Source of the DNA: Mucilaginibacter sp. Bleaf8
GTDB lineage: Bacteria > Bacteroidota > Bacteroidia > Sphingobacteriales > Sphingobacteriaceae
DNA: 64,000 nt
Assembly (NCBI RefSeq): GCF_018390515.1
Contig: NZ_JAHBBK010000001.1
Location: 1-64,000 of the forward strand
Reading direction: 5' to 3'
Shown here: positions 52,000 to 61,757 of the stretch, piece after piece
Layout: each line of letters starts with the position of its first letter
How positions within the stretch are numbered: position 1 is the stretch's first letter
Notes under the pieces: model-generated
Databases searched by the model: none
Told to the model about the DNA's origin: nothing
Seen by the model: the letters and a program-made list of their open reading frames with translations, nothing else
Made by a program: the position numbers and the translations under genes

Positions 52000-53454
52000 T
52001 TATTCCACGTTTTGCCTTGTTCCGGCTTTATAGTAAAGTCCGGCAAGTGCTTTCTGAAATCCAGCGATCATTTCCTCTCGCTTTATTTTCATATCTATGA
52101 GTTTGGATTCGCGGCTGTTGATCAGGAACAAAGTACTTTCGCCCAAATCGAACTTTTGTGATTCGCCGGTAAGCAGTATTTGCTGATTGCCGATGTTTTT
52201 AATTTGTATGGCCAGCTGCGATTCGTAAGCCTTTAAATCGTTGTACGATGCCAGCACTTCGTTCTGAATTACCCGGCCCGATTGCTGTAGGTCGAAGTCC
52301 AATTGTTCCTGCTTAATTTTTACCTCACGCAGTTTACCGCGTTCGGCCCTTAAAAACAGCGGGAACGAAAACTCAAGTCCTACCTTGTAATTGCTCCAGC
52401 CAAAATCATAATAATCGGGAACGTAGGTGTTAAAGCTACGCCGTTTAGAAAGCAGCGAACCGCTGATGTTGATTTTTGGCTTAAGCATTTCACGCCGGTA
52501 GCTGCGCTCAATGGCCAGTTGTCCGCTCTTGGCCCTAAGCTTTACCAGTTCGGGATGCAGGTTGGCTGCTTGTGTTACTAATGTATCTACCAACTGGCGG
52601 TCAACCTTTAAAGGTGCGGCGCTTTGCGGTACAGCATCTACAGGTAATTCCAGCGGGTTACCCTGATCGTTCCATAAATGGTTAGACAACACCAGGCGGG
52701 CATTTTGCAGCTCAATCTTCACCTTCTCTAACTGGATGCGGCGATCCTGCACGGTAATATTGGCCTCTACAGAATCAATCCCCGGCTTGTCGCCAACTTC
52801 GGTTTGGCCGCTTACTGCCCGGTACCTTTGTTCGGCCAGGCGCACGCCTTCATTAATCAGTTCAAACTGGCGGTACATGTAATACCAGTTCCAGTAGTCT
52901 TTAATGGCATTGTACCATACGCCGTTTATTTGTTTTACACGTTCGGCTTCGGCATAGCCTACCATAATTCTGGATTGCCTTAACGTGCTGCGGCGGGCAT
53001 CAATAATTAACCCCTGACCCAAAGGTATACTCAGACCAATGCCGGTAAGGCCGGATAAGCTGGTGTGCGTTTCAGGGTTGGTATATTCGCCCACGTTACG
53101 GTCATAACCAACTTTCAAATCGGCGCCGGCAACCCAAAGGGGTACCTTCAGTTCACTGGTCCAGTGGTTGTAATATTCACTTTCGCCAAACAGTTTACGG
53201 CCAAAGGCCGCCTTTAAAGCAGGATCGAAATAACCCAACGATTGCAGCACATTAGCTCTTGCAGCTTCGCTTAGCAAGGCGGCTTGTTTCACAATTGGGT
53301 GGTTTTTAAAAACCAGTTCCTCAAAATCCTTTAAAGCAAAAGTTTTGCTTGTATCCTGAGCTTTATTGTTTTTGGCCTGGGCTGATACTTTTCCTCCCCA
53401 TACAAGCAGTAAAAGGCAGCCAATAACCCCATAACATATTAATTTAAACTTCAT
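52000..53454 (-). CDS. TolC-family outer-membrane efflux protein
   Basis: A 484-residue protein with a signal peptide (ends GKVSAQ). The two OEP repeats are visible by the long helical stretches (about 45-250 and 270-470), with SIPLGQGLIIDARRSTLRQS and FSFPLFLRAERGKLREVKIK, and conserved helix ends such as NEVLASYNDLKAYESQLAIQ. TolC forms the outer-membrane channel of tripartite exporters. It is the last gene of the operon with the HlyD-type adaptor (24-base gap) and an ABC membrane component. Confidence 0.93.
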   Translation of the reverse strand: MKFKLICYGVIGCLLLLVWGGKVSAQAKNNKAQDTSKTFALKDFEELVFKNHPIVKQAALLSEAARANVLQSLGYFDPALKAAFGRKLFGESEYYNHWTSELKVPLWVAGADLKVGYDRNVGEYTNPETHTSLSGLTGIGLSIPLGQGLIIDARRSTLRQSRIMVGYAEAERVKQINGVWYNAIKDYWNWYYMYRQFELINEGVRLAEQRYRAVSGQTEVGDKPGIDSVEANITVQDRRIQLEKVKIELQNARLVLSNHLWNDQGNPLELPVDAVPQSAAPLKVDRQLVDTLVTQAANLHPELVKLRAKSGQLAIERSYRREMLKPKINISGSLLSKRRSFNTYVPDYYDFGWSNYKVGLEFSFPLFLRAERGKLREVKIKQEQLDFDLQQSGRVIQNEVLASYNDLKAYESQLAIQIKNIGNQQILLTGESQKFDLGESTLFLINSRESKLIDMKIKREEMIAGFQKALAGLYYKAGTRQNVE

Positions 53455-53478
53455 GTTATTGTTGCGTTGTTACCTGTA

Positions 53479-54858
53479 TTAAGCCTTTTTATCTTTACTA
53501 TCACCTGTTTTACCCTCCTTAGGCTCTTTTTCCAAACTCGGCGGGAAGCCGTTCAGCTGACGCCATATCTCGTACCAAAGCGGCACCGAGCGTAAAATAA
53601 CACGACCAAACGCGCCCGATCCTTGTCTTAGCTGTTCAGGCCACGCTTCGTCTTTGCTTGGAACAGGATTGGTTTGCCTAACCAGCAAACGGTATTTGCC
53701 GCCAGCACTGCTAACCCGGTCAATCACGGCCACTTTACCGGCAAACGTACCCACTGCTACTGATGGCCAGCCGGCAAATTGTACCGAAGGCCAACCCTCA
53801 AATTGCAGTCGTACATCGCTGCTGTCCAATATCAGCGGTACATCCATGGCGTCCACATAAATTTCAACCGCAACCATCGGCGATTTGGGTTGCAGCGTGG
53901 CGATTGATTCACCTTCTTTGATGTTTTCACCTATACCGGCCTTATACGTTTTTACAACAAAACCATCCTGTGGTGCACGCACCACATATAGGCTGCGCCT
54001 GATGCCGATGTTGGTAATATCGTTACGCAGCTTAGCAATCTCACCGCGCACGCTGGCACGGCTGGACACGGCCGAGCTCAGGTCGGACTGTGCTTTGGCT
54101 AACGATTCCTGATACTTGGCCCTAATATTATCCAGGTCAATCTGTGCGTTAAGCAGGTTCTGACGCGAGTTGTTTAGCTTGTTTTGCTGACTGATTACTT
54201 TCGCTTTATCGTCTTGCAGCTTTAACCTGCGGGTTTCAATATCCGTTAATGAGAACAGACCATTTTTGTAACCGGTTTCATAACGCACTAAACGGGCCTT
54301 GGTCGTTTCGTATGAGTTTTGAACGGCAACCAGATCGGCGCTGTCAATCTGTACATAATTTTCAGCCTGCCGCACTTTATTTTCAGCCGCCGATAATTGG
54401 AAACGTAAGCCGCTGGTCATGGCCTTAATTTGGGCGTTGGTTGCTTCTATTTTTTGGGCAGCAGCGGTTTCGCTGTTTTGCTTGGCATCCAGCTGCTCGT
54501 TCAGGCGTGTTGGCAGTTCAGGGTCAAAATACGACTGGCTGGTTTCGGAGATCACCAAAATGGTGTCGCCTTTCTTTACTTCCTGGCCTTCACGTACGGC
54601 CCAGCGTTCAATACGGCCGCCAATTTGATTTTGTACCGTTTGTGGTCTGTCTTCAGGACGTAATGCGGTTACGGTGCCACGGCCCGGAATGGTTTGCCGC
54701 CAGGGCAGTAATAAAATAATGATGAATGCCACCAGCAGCATCAGCATAATTTTGCCCAGAATGCGTGGCCCCTTGGCTACTAAAAGTTCTTTACTCGACT
54801 GGTTGGCCAATGCCTCCCAGTTGCGTAACTGTGCTGTATGATTTGATGTATTAGCCAT
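53479..54858 (-). CDS. HlyD-family periplasmic adaptor (membrane fusion) protein
   Basis: A 459-residue protein: cytoplasmic N-terminus, transmembrane helix (about 36-53, LMLLVAFIIILLLPW), split biotinyl-lipoyl-like domain (RIERWAVREGQEVKKGDTIL at about 83-102, and VVRAPQDGFVVKTYKAGIGE at about 295), a long alpha-hairpin coiled coil (about 120-285), and a C-terminal beta domain. It links the inner-membrane exporter to TolC. It overlaps the upstream ABC gene by eight bases. The C-terminus is lysine/aspartate rich (GDSKDKKA). Confidence 0.93.
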   Translation of the reverse strand: MANTSNHTAQLRNWEALANQSSKELLVAKGPRILGKIMLMLLVAFIIILLLPWRQTIPGRGTVTALRPEDRPQTVQNQIGGRIERWAVREGQEVKKGDTILVISETSQSYFDPELPTRLNEQLDAKQNSETAAAQKIEATNAQIKAMTSGLRFQLSAAENKVRQAENYVQIDSADLVAVQNSYETTKARLVRYETGYKNGLFSLTDIETRRLKLQDDKAKVISQQNKLNNSRQNLLNAQIDLDNIRAKYQESLAKAQSDLSSAVSSRASVRGEIAKLRNDITNIGIRRSLYVVRAPQDGFVVKTYKAGIGENIKEGESIATLQPKSPMVAVEIYVDAMDVPLILDSSDVRLQFEGWPSVQFAGWPSVAVGTFAGKVAVIDRVSSAGGKYRLLVRQTNPVPSKDEAWPEQLRQGSGAFGRVILRSVPLWYEIWRQLNGFPPSLEKEPKEGKTGDSKDKKA

Positions 54859-55852
54859 GTTGTGCTTCTCCTTCCTCCAGTTCCAGATCGGTTACCACGG
54901 CCAGTTTTTCGCTGCCGGTTACCATGTCAAAAACAGTGTTCATGTTGGTCATTAATTTTTCAATAGCGTAGCTGATCTGTACAATGATCACCTCAGCCGC
55001 TACGAACTGGCCGAAAGTCATTTGGCGCTCTACCACAAAGTAAGAACCCAACAGCAACAGTCCGCCCATTAAAACGGTGCGCAGGGCCACTGCGCTTGCA
55101 AAAAACCTTTTTAGTATACCGAAATGATCATTACGTGCCCTTAGGTAGTTGGAAGTAATATCATCTGTTATGTTAATCACCTTAGCGCGTTCTGGCTCGT
55201 TGCGGTGCGCGTCTAATTTGTCAGCAACCTCTTCCAGATAGGCTACCACTTCGTACTTATGTTCCGACTCCTGGATGCTGGTGCGTACGCCTGCTTTAAA
55301 GTACAGGAACAATACTAAAGCAATAATAAGCAGCGTAAGTAAACCAAAGCCCATAAACACCGGATGATAGAAGGAGAGAAGTACGGCACTGAACAAAATC
55401 TGAACGGCCGCAGCTACAATGTCAACCAGCAATTTTGTCAATCCTTTTTGAATGGTGAGGATATCAAAAAAGCGGTTAACCAATTCGGGCGGGTTTTCGC
55501 CCGCCAGCTCTTCTTTTTTGATGCGGGGCAAGCGGTAGGCAAACTCCATCGCGGCTTTGGCAAATAGTTTTTGTTCAATAACCTCAACCAAAGTAAGCTG
55601 CCCGATGAGCAACAAACCGCCCAATACAATACCGCCTAATACGACGGCAATGAGGATATAGGTAGAACTATACATGGCGCCATTGGCCAGCAGGTTGTAA
55701 ATGGCAGTGGTTCCAAGTGGCAGGGTGAGACCTATAAGGCCGATCAAACCTGCATAAATTAAGATATAATTGATAGTTGAACGCTCATAATGGAGCATGG
55801 TCACAAGCCTTTGCCACGGCGTGGGGGCATTGGCAGCATGTTTCTTTTTCAT
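54851..55852 (-). CDS. ABC exporter transmembrane subunit without its own ATPase domain
   Basis: A 333-residue type I ABC exporter membrane domain: a soluble N-terminus, then six helices (about 28-50, 65-90, 140-160, 165-190 and a later pair near 255-290), with the coupling-helix-like stretch between. The protein stops at the usual linker after the last helix (TGSEKLAVVTDLELEEGE), exactly where a nucleotide-binding domain would begin. There is no Walker A, signature or Walker B motif. The stop overlaps the HlyD gene start, so the short form is probably the natural product and not a recent break. An ATPase would have to come from another gene, or the protein acts without one. Confidence 0.82.
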   Translation of the reverse strand: MKKKHAANAPTPWQRLVTMLHYERSTINYILIYAGLIGLIGLTLPLGTTAIYNLLANGAMYSSTYILIAVVLGGIVLGGLLLIGQLTLVEVIEQKLFAKAAMEFAYRLPRIKKEELAGENPPELVNRFFDILTIQKGLTKLLVDIVAAAVQILFSAVLLSFYHPVFMGFGLLTLLIIALVLFLYFKAGVRTSIQESEHKYEVVAYLEEVADKLDAHRNEPERAKVINITDDITSNYLRARNDHFGILKRFFASAVALRTVLMGGLLLLGSYFVVERQMTFGQFVAAEVIIVQISYAIEKLMTNMNTVFDMVTGSEKLAVVTDLELEEGEAQHG

Positions 55853-56063
55853 TTCTTAGCCAAGTAATAAATGGGAGATCAAAGTTTAATTCAGGAAAGT
55901 ACAGACGTTGCCGTATCCGGAACAGTAAAAATTCCAGGCAACATGAATTTCAGAAATACCTTATGGAATGGCTAGAGCACGTAAGTTCAGTTTTTCGAAC
56001 CGAACGGTTTTTGCCTATGCAGAGCATAGCAAATTGCTTTTACAATTAAAAAGGTATTGCTTA
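55853..56063. other. Short intergenic region ahead of the exporter operon
   Basis: 211 bases containing no ATPase-domain remnant and no hairpin. It probably holds the exporter promoter. Confidence 0.5.
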
Positions 56064-56402
56064 TTAGACTAAAAAGTCGGGAGGCGGTGTGGGTACTGTT
56101 CGATGAGGGGCCTGAACAGGAGGGTGACTATCACACGAAAACTTCGATTCCATATCGCTGATCATTTCCAGCGGTACATGTAAATCGGTATAATAATCAC
56201 ATGAAAATATCTTCTTTTCGCTTTTGTCAAACAGATCTTCCTTGGTGTCTTTACCATCCTCTGTATTCTTTTCTACAGAGATAGGATCCGTTTCAGCCTT
56301 GCTGAGATGATGAATAAAAGGAGCGCCAGTTTTGAAAGCAAAAACACTTAGCAGTATTATGCTTATCAAACTTGTCAGTATATTTTTCCTGAAAACGCTC
56401 AT
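56064..56402 (-). CDS. Small membrane-anchored hypothetical protein
   Basis: The start is taken at 56402 (MSVFRKNILTSLISIILLSV), which begins a clean N-terminal membrane or signal segment; the ATG at 56441 adds a tail without signal features. About 112 residues: hydrophobic helix (about 8-28), acidic and basic middle (SVEKNTEDGKDTKEDLFDKS), and a proline-rich C-terminus (VPTPPPDFLV) with two cysteines (SCDYYTD, SCDSHPP). No family recognised. It is on the same strand as the exporter operon, 211 bases upstream. Confidence 0.6.
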   Translation of the reverse strand: MSVFRKNILTSLISIILLSVFAFKTGAPFIHHLSKAETDPISVEKNTEDGKDTKEDLFDKSEKKIFSCDYYTDLHVPLEMISDMESKFSCDSHPPVQAPHRTVPTPPPDFLV

Positions 56403-56551
56403 TCGTATCTGCAAATATAGGGTTTCTACGTAGCTCATCAAACGGGTGTTATAACATATTTATTATAAAATTGTTTATAAATGTTTAACGAGTTGATAAA
56501 ATTGAACGCTTTTAGTTAATTAAGCGAGTAGTTGGGATAGGCTAAAAACAA

Positions 56552-56578
56552 GAGAGGCATAACTTTATGTTATGCCTC
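56552..56578. terminator. Rho-independent terminator after the third susD
   Basis: AGAGGCATAAC (56552-56562) pairs with GTTATGCCTCT (56568-56578); five-base loop. It lies ten bases beyond the minus-strand SusD stop, and is T-rich on both exits. Confidence 0.85.
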
Positions 56579-56587
56579 TTTAAAAAT

Positions 56588-58027
56588 TTAATTTACATCA
56601 AACCACAGCTTAGTGGTTAGCAAATCGGGGCCTTGGCGGCCAACTGCGGCTCTATAATTAGCGCCGTTAAGCGATTGTTCGGTTCCGGGGTAAATGAACC
56701 GGACCGGCATCTTGCCGTTCAGCGTACCCGCTACGGCCGGCTGCAGTTGAGGGTAGTCCAATCGGCGCCACTCGGCAAAAGCTTCCAGTCCCTGGCCAAA
56801 CAGTGCAATCCACTTTTGTTCGCCTATTGATTTTTTGTAATTGGATGGATCGTATTTCACCGCATTTGATGAGGTATAAGCTGTAATGGCGTCATCGGCA
56901 ATTCCGTATTGGCTTAAGGATGCCTTCACGGCTTGGGTATATAAATCAGCAGCGTTTTCATTAGTAAAACCTCTGGCGGCTGCTTCGGCACGGTCAAACA
57001 GTACCTCGGCATAGCTCATGATTACGGCAGGTGCACGCGGTGCGGTAAAGTAAGTGCCGGGTTTAGATGTTTTGTTGAAGCCCAGGTTACTGGCATCACC
57101 TACCAATAAGCCGTTAGGTATGCCCACATAATTCTGAGGCGTTGCATCTTTTGTTTTAGCCGCGTAAATAGGAAGGCGAGGGTCGTTCAAGGCAAAAAGC
57201 TTATCGACAATGGTTTTGCTGATACGGTAATCATCGCGCGTATCAAACAAGTTGCTGATAGGATTTTGATTGGGTGAGTCAGCGTAAACCAGCTGTGCAA
57301 GCTCGTTGTTTGAGCTGATGTAGCCGCTGCCTTCTGCTTGCATTTCTGCCAATACCTGCTTGGTTTTTTCAGGTTCGCGATCGGCAATGCGCAGCGCAAT
57401 ACGCAGGCGTAATGAGTTGGCGAATTTTTTCCACTTAGAGATATTATTGCTGTAAATAACATCGCCGGCAATGGCTTTACCTGAAGGATCGAGCGCGCTT
57501 TGTGCTGCTTTCAAATCATCAAGCACGGCAAAGTATACATCCTTTTGCGTGTCATACGCTGGCGTAAGGTAAGTATCAATGCTTGCTGCCTGTTTGTAGG
57601 GTATATCACCATAAGCATCTGTAAGCAGTGTTAGTACCCATGAGCGCAGCACCAATGCAACACCTTTATAATTGGTGTTAGCTTGTGCATCTGCCAGTTT
57701 AATGATTTGGTTAAGGTTAATGATGCTTCTGGAGTAGCCCACATTCCACAGTTCTTGCATGGCCGTGTTGGTATAAATGTACCTGTCGGGATCGGTGTAT
57801 TGTATTTTTGCCCAGTGCTGTACAAAAAGCAGCGCGGCATCCATATTGTTGGTGGTACCCCAATAAGTATCTGCTGTTGTTTTGGTTGCTGCTGTAAGCA
57901 AATAATCGGGTTGTGCGGTTTGAGAGGCGTTAGGGTTCTGGTTAATTTCGGCCAAATCTTTTTTGCAAGCCGTAAATGATAACACGGAGCCCCCGGCTAC
58001 TAAAAGAAATATATGTTTGAGTTTCAT
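56588..58027 (-). CDS. SusD/RagB-family lipoprotein (SusD-like_2 type)
   Basis: The ATG at 58027 (MKLKHIFLLVAGGSVL) starts a lipoprotein signal with Cys21 (FTACKKD); the longer frame from 58063 would overlap the susC end. About 479 residues with AEINQNPNASQTAQPDYLLT, ALVLRSWVLTLLTDAYGDIP, PYKQAASIDTYLTPAYDTQK and the final IYPGTEQSLNGANYRAAVGR. It pairs with the SusC encoded just upstream (7 bases apart). The ligand is unknown; no enzyme genes accompany it inside the window. Confidence 0.93.
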   Translation of the reverse strand: MKLKHIFLLVAGGSVLSFTACKKDLAEINQNPNASQTAQPDYLLTAATKTTADTYWGTTNNMDAALLFVQHWAKIQYTDPDRYIYTNTAMQELWNVGYSRSIINLNQIIKLADAQANTNYKGVALVLRSWVLTLLTDAYGDIPYKQAASIDTYLTPAYDTQKDVYFAVLDDLKAAQSALDPSGKAIAGDVIYSNNISKWKKFANSLRLRIALRIADREPEKTKQVLAEMQAEGSGYISSNNELAQLVYADSPNQNPISNLFDTRDDYRISKTIVDKLFALNDPRLPIYAAKTKDATPQNYVGIPNGLLVGDASNLGFNKTSKPGTYFTAPRAPAVIMSYAEVLFDRAEAAARGFTNENAADLYTQAVKASLSQYGIADDAITAYTSSNAVKYDPSNYKKSIGEQKWIALFGQGLEAFAEWRRLDYPQLQPAVAGTLNGKMPVRFIYPGTEQSLNGANYRAAVGRQGPDLLTTKLWFDVN

Positions 58028-58034
58028 GGCGTTT

Positions 58035-61000
58035 TTAGAATTTAAGGTTGATGTTAAAACCAATGTTGCGAACGGTAGGCAATGTCAAATCTTCCAAACC
58101 CTGGGCATTGCCGGTATTAAAGGCTACTTCGGGATCAATGTTCGGCACGTTTTTGTGGATAATCCATAAGTTGCGGCCCACTATAGAAACGGTAGCTGCC
58201 TGCAAGCCTACACTTTTAATCCATTTTGTGGGCAGGGTGTAACCCAGTTTCAATTCGCGCAGCTTTACGTATGATGCATCATACACAAATGCTTCATCCA
58301 CGTTGGTAAAACCTTTGTAATAAGCCTGTGCCGGAACAATAGTGTTGTTGGGTGTACCATCAGCTTTAACGCCTTTAAATACCATACCATCGGTATATAC
58401 CGTTTCGCCGTTAGGCGCCGCACCGCCATTGTTCACCTGAACTGCAGTACCGGATGTGTTATTAGCCGGATAGTAGTAGCTTAAACCGCCATTTGCTGTT
58501 CCACGACCGGGCAGGGTAGAGGCCAATACGCCGGTGTAAGTACCCGTACGGTTGGTGTTTGAGTAAATGGATCCGCCCACTCTGGCATCAACCAAAAAGC
58601 TCAGATAAATACCTTTGTAATTAAAGCTATTGTTGATACTACCCATCCATTTTGGCGTGTACTTACCTAAATATTGTTTGGTTGGGTTGACAACCGGTGT
58701 ACCGTTAGCCGCTACAATAATGTCGCCATTGGCATTGCGCTGGTAAGCTGTACCAAATAGGGTACCATATGGCTGGCCCACAGCAGCAAGTACGTCTACC
58801 GTTCTGTTAGTGCCCAGTGTGTAGGTTTGTAAATTGCCTTCGTCAAACAGCGATATTACTTTGCTTTTGTTGGACGAGAAGTTGGTCATAATATCCCAGG
58901 TAAAACCCCTTGCTTTTATTGGCGTAACGCCAAGTTGCACCTCAAGCCCTTTGTTATTCAATTTTCCGCCGTTAATCAGCTTTTGTGTATAACCCGTAGC
59001 AGTACTCACATTTACATTTAAAATCTGGTCAAAGCTGTTGGTGTTATAAGCAGTTATATCCAAATGAACCCGGTCCTGGAAAAAGCCTAGTTCGATACCA
59101 GCTTCAGCAGAGGTTGTGGTCTCGGGTTTCAGGTCAGGGTTAAGACTGATGGTAGAAGCACTTTGCTGCGGATTGCCGTTAAATGGAGCCGTAAAGTTAT
59201 AGGTGTTTATCAACTGGTAGGGAGTTAACGTAGGTTTACCAACTCTTGACAAGCCACCTCTTAGCTTAGCATAGGTCAGTACATTGCTTTTAATGTCCAG
59301 TGCTTCTGACAATACCAAACTTGCATTCACTGACGGATAGAAGTATGAAAGGTTGTTGATTGGCAGGGTTGAAGAGCGGTCGTTACGGCCGGTAATATTT
59401 AAGAAAGCATAATTTCTGTACCCAATCTGGGCTGACCCGAACAAACTGTATGTTTTAGTTCTTAGATAGTTGTTTGATGAAATCAACGGGTCGCGGGAGT
59501 TGCTCAAGGTATATAAACCGGGTACAGCAAGCTTAGGTGCAATTTGATCATTTTGCTCAAACAATGTACTGCTTATGTTGCCGCCACCTAAAAGGTCTAT
59601 AGAAAAATCGGTATTAAGTTTTCCGGTATATTGTATGCGGGCTTCTGTGTTGGTTTCATTTACCAAATACGAATCCTCCTCATAAGAACCAAACGGGGTG
59701 CCGTTGGTACCATAGGCAACCTTAATTTTTCGTTTGTCATTATAATAATCCGTTCCGGTACGGAAGTTTGCCGAAAGGCCTTTAGCTAACTTATAGTTTA
59801 GCTCGATACTGCCGATTAGACGGTTTTTGTATTGGCTTGCCGTATTTTCATTTGCTACAAAGTACGGGTTAGAGTAGTAGCTGTTATTCCAGTTAAAGGT
59901 ATTGCCGTTGGCATCACGATAGTTTTTAAGGCGGTTAACATCTACCTGGCGGCCAAACCAAATGAATTGCAACATGGTACTGGTGGCTCTTCTGCCATAT
60001 GTACCCGGTAAGTTCGGTGCGTCGTCTTTGATATAATTGGCAATAGTAGTTACCGTTAATTTAGATGTAGGCCGGAAGGTGGTATTCACCATAAAGGAGT
60101 TGCGACCTAACGAACTGTTCGGCACTACGCCAGATTGATGCAGGTTGTTATAGGATAATCTGAAATCGAATTTATCGCCAGAACCCGCTATGGATACGCT
60201 GTTATTTAACGTAACGCCTGTTCTAAAGTAATCGCGAACGTTGTCAGGATGGGCTACAAAAGGTACAGCTTCGCCGTTTGAAAAAAACTGTGGAATTAAC
60301 CGGCCGTCCAGCGGTGGGCCCCAGCTTTCGTCAACTCCGTCATTAATGCCGCCACCTTTACCGTCTACATAACTGAACCGGCCGTTTGAGCCTTGTCCAT
60401 ATTCGTTCTGGAAATCCGGTAGAACTTTAAGGCTAGAAAAGCTGGTGTTAGAGTTAATGTCAACCCCAATGCCTTTAGTTCCTTTACCCGATTTGGTTTT
60501 GATTAGTATCACACCATTAGCTGCACGAGAGCCGTACAGCGCTGCCGCATTAGGTCCCTTCAAAACGTTTACCGACTCTATGTCCTCCGGGTTTATGGAT
60601 GCCAAAGCGTTAGGAAAATCACGTGACCCGTTGCTACCTTGGAACTGGCGGTTGTCAACAATTACACCATCTATCACAAATAATGGCTCGTTGTTATTAC
60701 CAATGGATGTTTCGCCCCGGATAATGACGCGCGAAGAACCCATATCACCCTGGCTGCTGGTAACCTGCACGCCGGCAACTTTACCTGCAAGGGCATTGAT
60801 GAAATTGGTTTCTTTAGCTTCAGAGATATCTTTAGATTTAAGACCCTGTACGGCGTAGCCTAAAGATTTTTTGTCTTTAGAAATGTTCAGTGCCGTCACT
60901 ACAACCTCGTTCAGTGAGTTGCGTGTTTCTTCGAGTGCTACCTGAATGTTGGATTCATTTCCGGTAACTGTTATTTCGAAAGGGTTAAAGCCCAGATAGG

Positions 61001-61226
61001 TAAAACGAACGATGTCGCTCTTTTTAACGGTCAGCGTAAACTTACCGTCAACAGCAGTTTGGGTACCGTTAGTAGTACCTTTTACGGCAACGGTTACGCC
61101 GGGTAAGGGTACACCGTCTGCTTTGCCGGTTACAGTACCGGTTAGCCGGACTGATTGTGCCGAGGCTGTTTCTGTAAATGTAAACGCCAGAAATATGACT
61201 AATAATAGCTTGTAAAGTTGATTCAT
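58035..61226 (-). CDS. SusC/RagA-family TonB-dependent transporter
   Basis: A 1063-residue protein with signal peptide (ends ETASAQ), carboxypeptidase-regulatory-like domain (about 25-105, LTGTVTGKADGVPLPGVTVA), plug (about 110-240, NEVVVTALNISKDKKSLGYA, ESVNVLKGPNAAALYGSRAA) and barrel ending NIGFNINLKF. There is no STN domain, and no regulator gene is adjacent. It should import the same ligand that the SusD-like_2 protein binds. Confidence 0.95.
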   Translation of the reverse strand: MNQLYKLLLVIFLAFTFTETASAQSVRLTGTVTGKADGVPLPGVTVAVKGTTNGTQTAVDGKFTLTVKKSDIVRFTYLGFNPFEITVTGNESNIQVALEETRNSLNEVVVTALNISKDKKSLGYAVQGLKSKDISEAKETNFINALAGKVAGVQVTSSQGDMGSSRVIIRGETSIGNNNEPLFVIDGVIVDNRQFQGSNGSRDFPNALASINPEDIESVNVLKGPNAAALYGSRAANGVILIKTKSGKGTKGIGVDINSNTSFSSLKVLPDFQNEYGQGSNGRFSYVDGKGGGINDGVDESWGPPLDGRLIPQFFSNGEAVPFVAHPDNVRDYFRTGVTLNNSVSIAGSGDKFDFRLSYNNLHQSGVVPNSSLGRNSFMVNTTFRPTSKLTVTTIANYIKDDAPNLPGTYGRRATSTMLQFIWFGRQVDVNRLKNYRDANGNTFNWNNSYYSNPYFVANENTASQYKNRLIGSIELNYKLAKGLSANFRTGTDYYNDKRKIKVAYGTNGTPFGSYEEDSYLVNETNTEARIQYTGKLNTDFSIDLLGGGNISSTLFEQNDQIAPKLAVPGLYTLSNSRDPLISSNNYLRTKTYSLFGSAQIGYRNYAFLNITGRNDRSSTLPINNLSYFYPSVNASLVLSEALDIKSNVLTYAKLRGGLSRVGKPTLTPYQLINTYNFTAPFNGNPQQSASTISLNPDLKPETTTSAEAGIELGFFQDRVHLDITAYNTNSFDQILNVNVSTATGYTQKLINGGKLNNKGLEVQLGVTPIKARGFTWDIMTNFSSNKSKVISLFDEGNLQTYTLGTNRTVDVLAAVGQPYGTLFGTAYQRNANGDIIVAANGTPVVNPTKQYLGKYTPKWMGSINNSFNYKGIYLSFLVDARVGGSIYSNTNRTGTYTGVLASTLPGRGTANGGLSYYYPANNTSGTAVQVNNGGAAPNGETVYTDGMVFKGVKADGTPNNTIVPAQAYYKGFTNVDEAFVYDASYVKLRELKLGYTLPTKWIKSVGLQAATVSIVGRNLWIIHKNVPNIDPEVAFNTGNAQGLEDLTLPTVRNIGFNINLKF

Positions 61227-61757
61227 GTTGTTGATTGCAGTATGGTTTTCAGCGGTAAAGACATACTCATTTCTGTCAGTAATTCTTTACTGCCGGTAAT
61301 AGGTGTTCAAAAAAAAGATGGTTTTACGGATGCAACATCCATGATGGTATTTGAGCTATTGGCAGCAACAGCACATGGAAGGAGCGGAGAGAGAAGGGGT
61401 GATTTGGCTGTTAAACCAAATGTGTTGATTTAAAAAATTAGGTGTTGTTTCCATTGTCTATGTTCAATATTATACCCTGTACAATTTAAGGACGCGTAAT
61501 AATGCAGCAAATATAATATAAACTCTATAGAAATGGTAGTATTTATTTAATAATTTGATAAGTGCCTTACAAAATCGCGTTCTTGACTTTTCAGGGAGAG
61601 CATATTCTATAATATAGTTGAACTTGCTAAAGTGTTTTATTCCTCAAATTCTCTTAATCATTAAAAACAATAAAGGCTGCACTTGGCAGCCTTTATTGTT
61701 TTTAATACGTTTGTAATTCAAATAAATGCAGTATTTATTTAAATCACTGTATTTCAA
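61227..61757. other. Leader/intergenic region before susC, with terminator of the next gene
   Basis: About 530 bases. The left 200 form the susC leader on the minus strand; no known riboswitch motif (including a B12 box) was recognised. The middle is AT-rich. The right end holds the perfect hairpin at 61661-61705. Confidence 0.5.
61661..61705. terminator. Bidirectional terminator, 20-bp perfect stem
   Basis: 61661-61680 pairs exactly with 61686-61705 around a five-base loop (ACTTG); the core is AAAGGCTGC with A/T-rich outer ends. It ends transcription of the minus-strand DUF5074 gene, so the susC-susD pair downstream needs its own promoter. Confidence 0.92.

Noticed and set aside
61227..61440. 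Possible riboswitch in the leader of the third susC
   Set aside because: No B12 box, THI box or other known aptamer core could be recognised, and no convincing leader pairing was found by eye.
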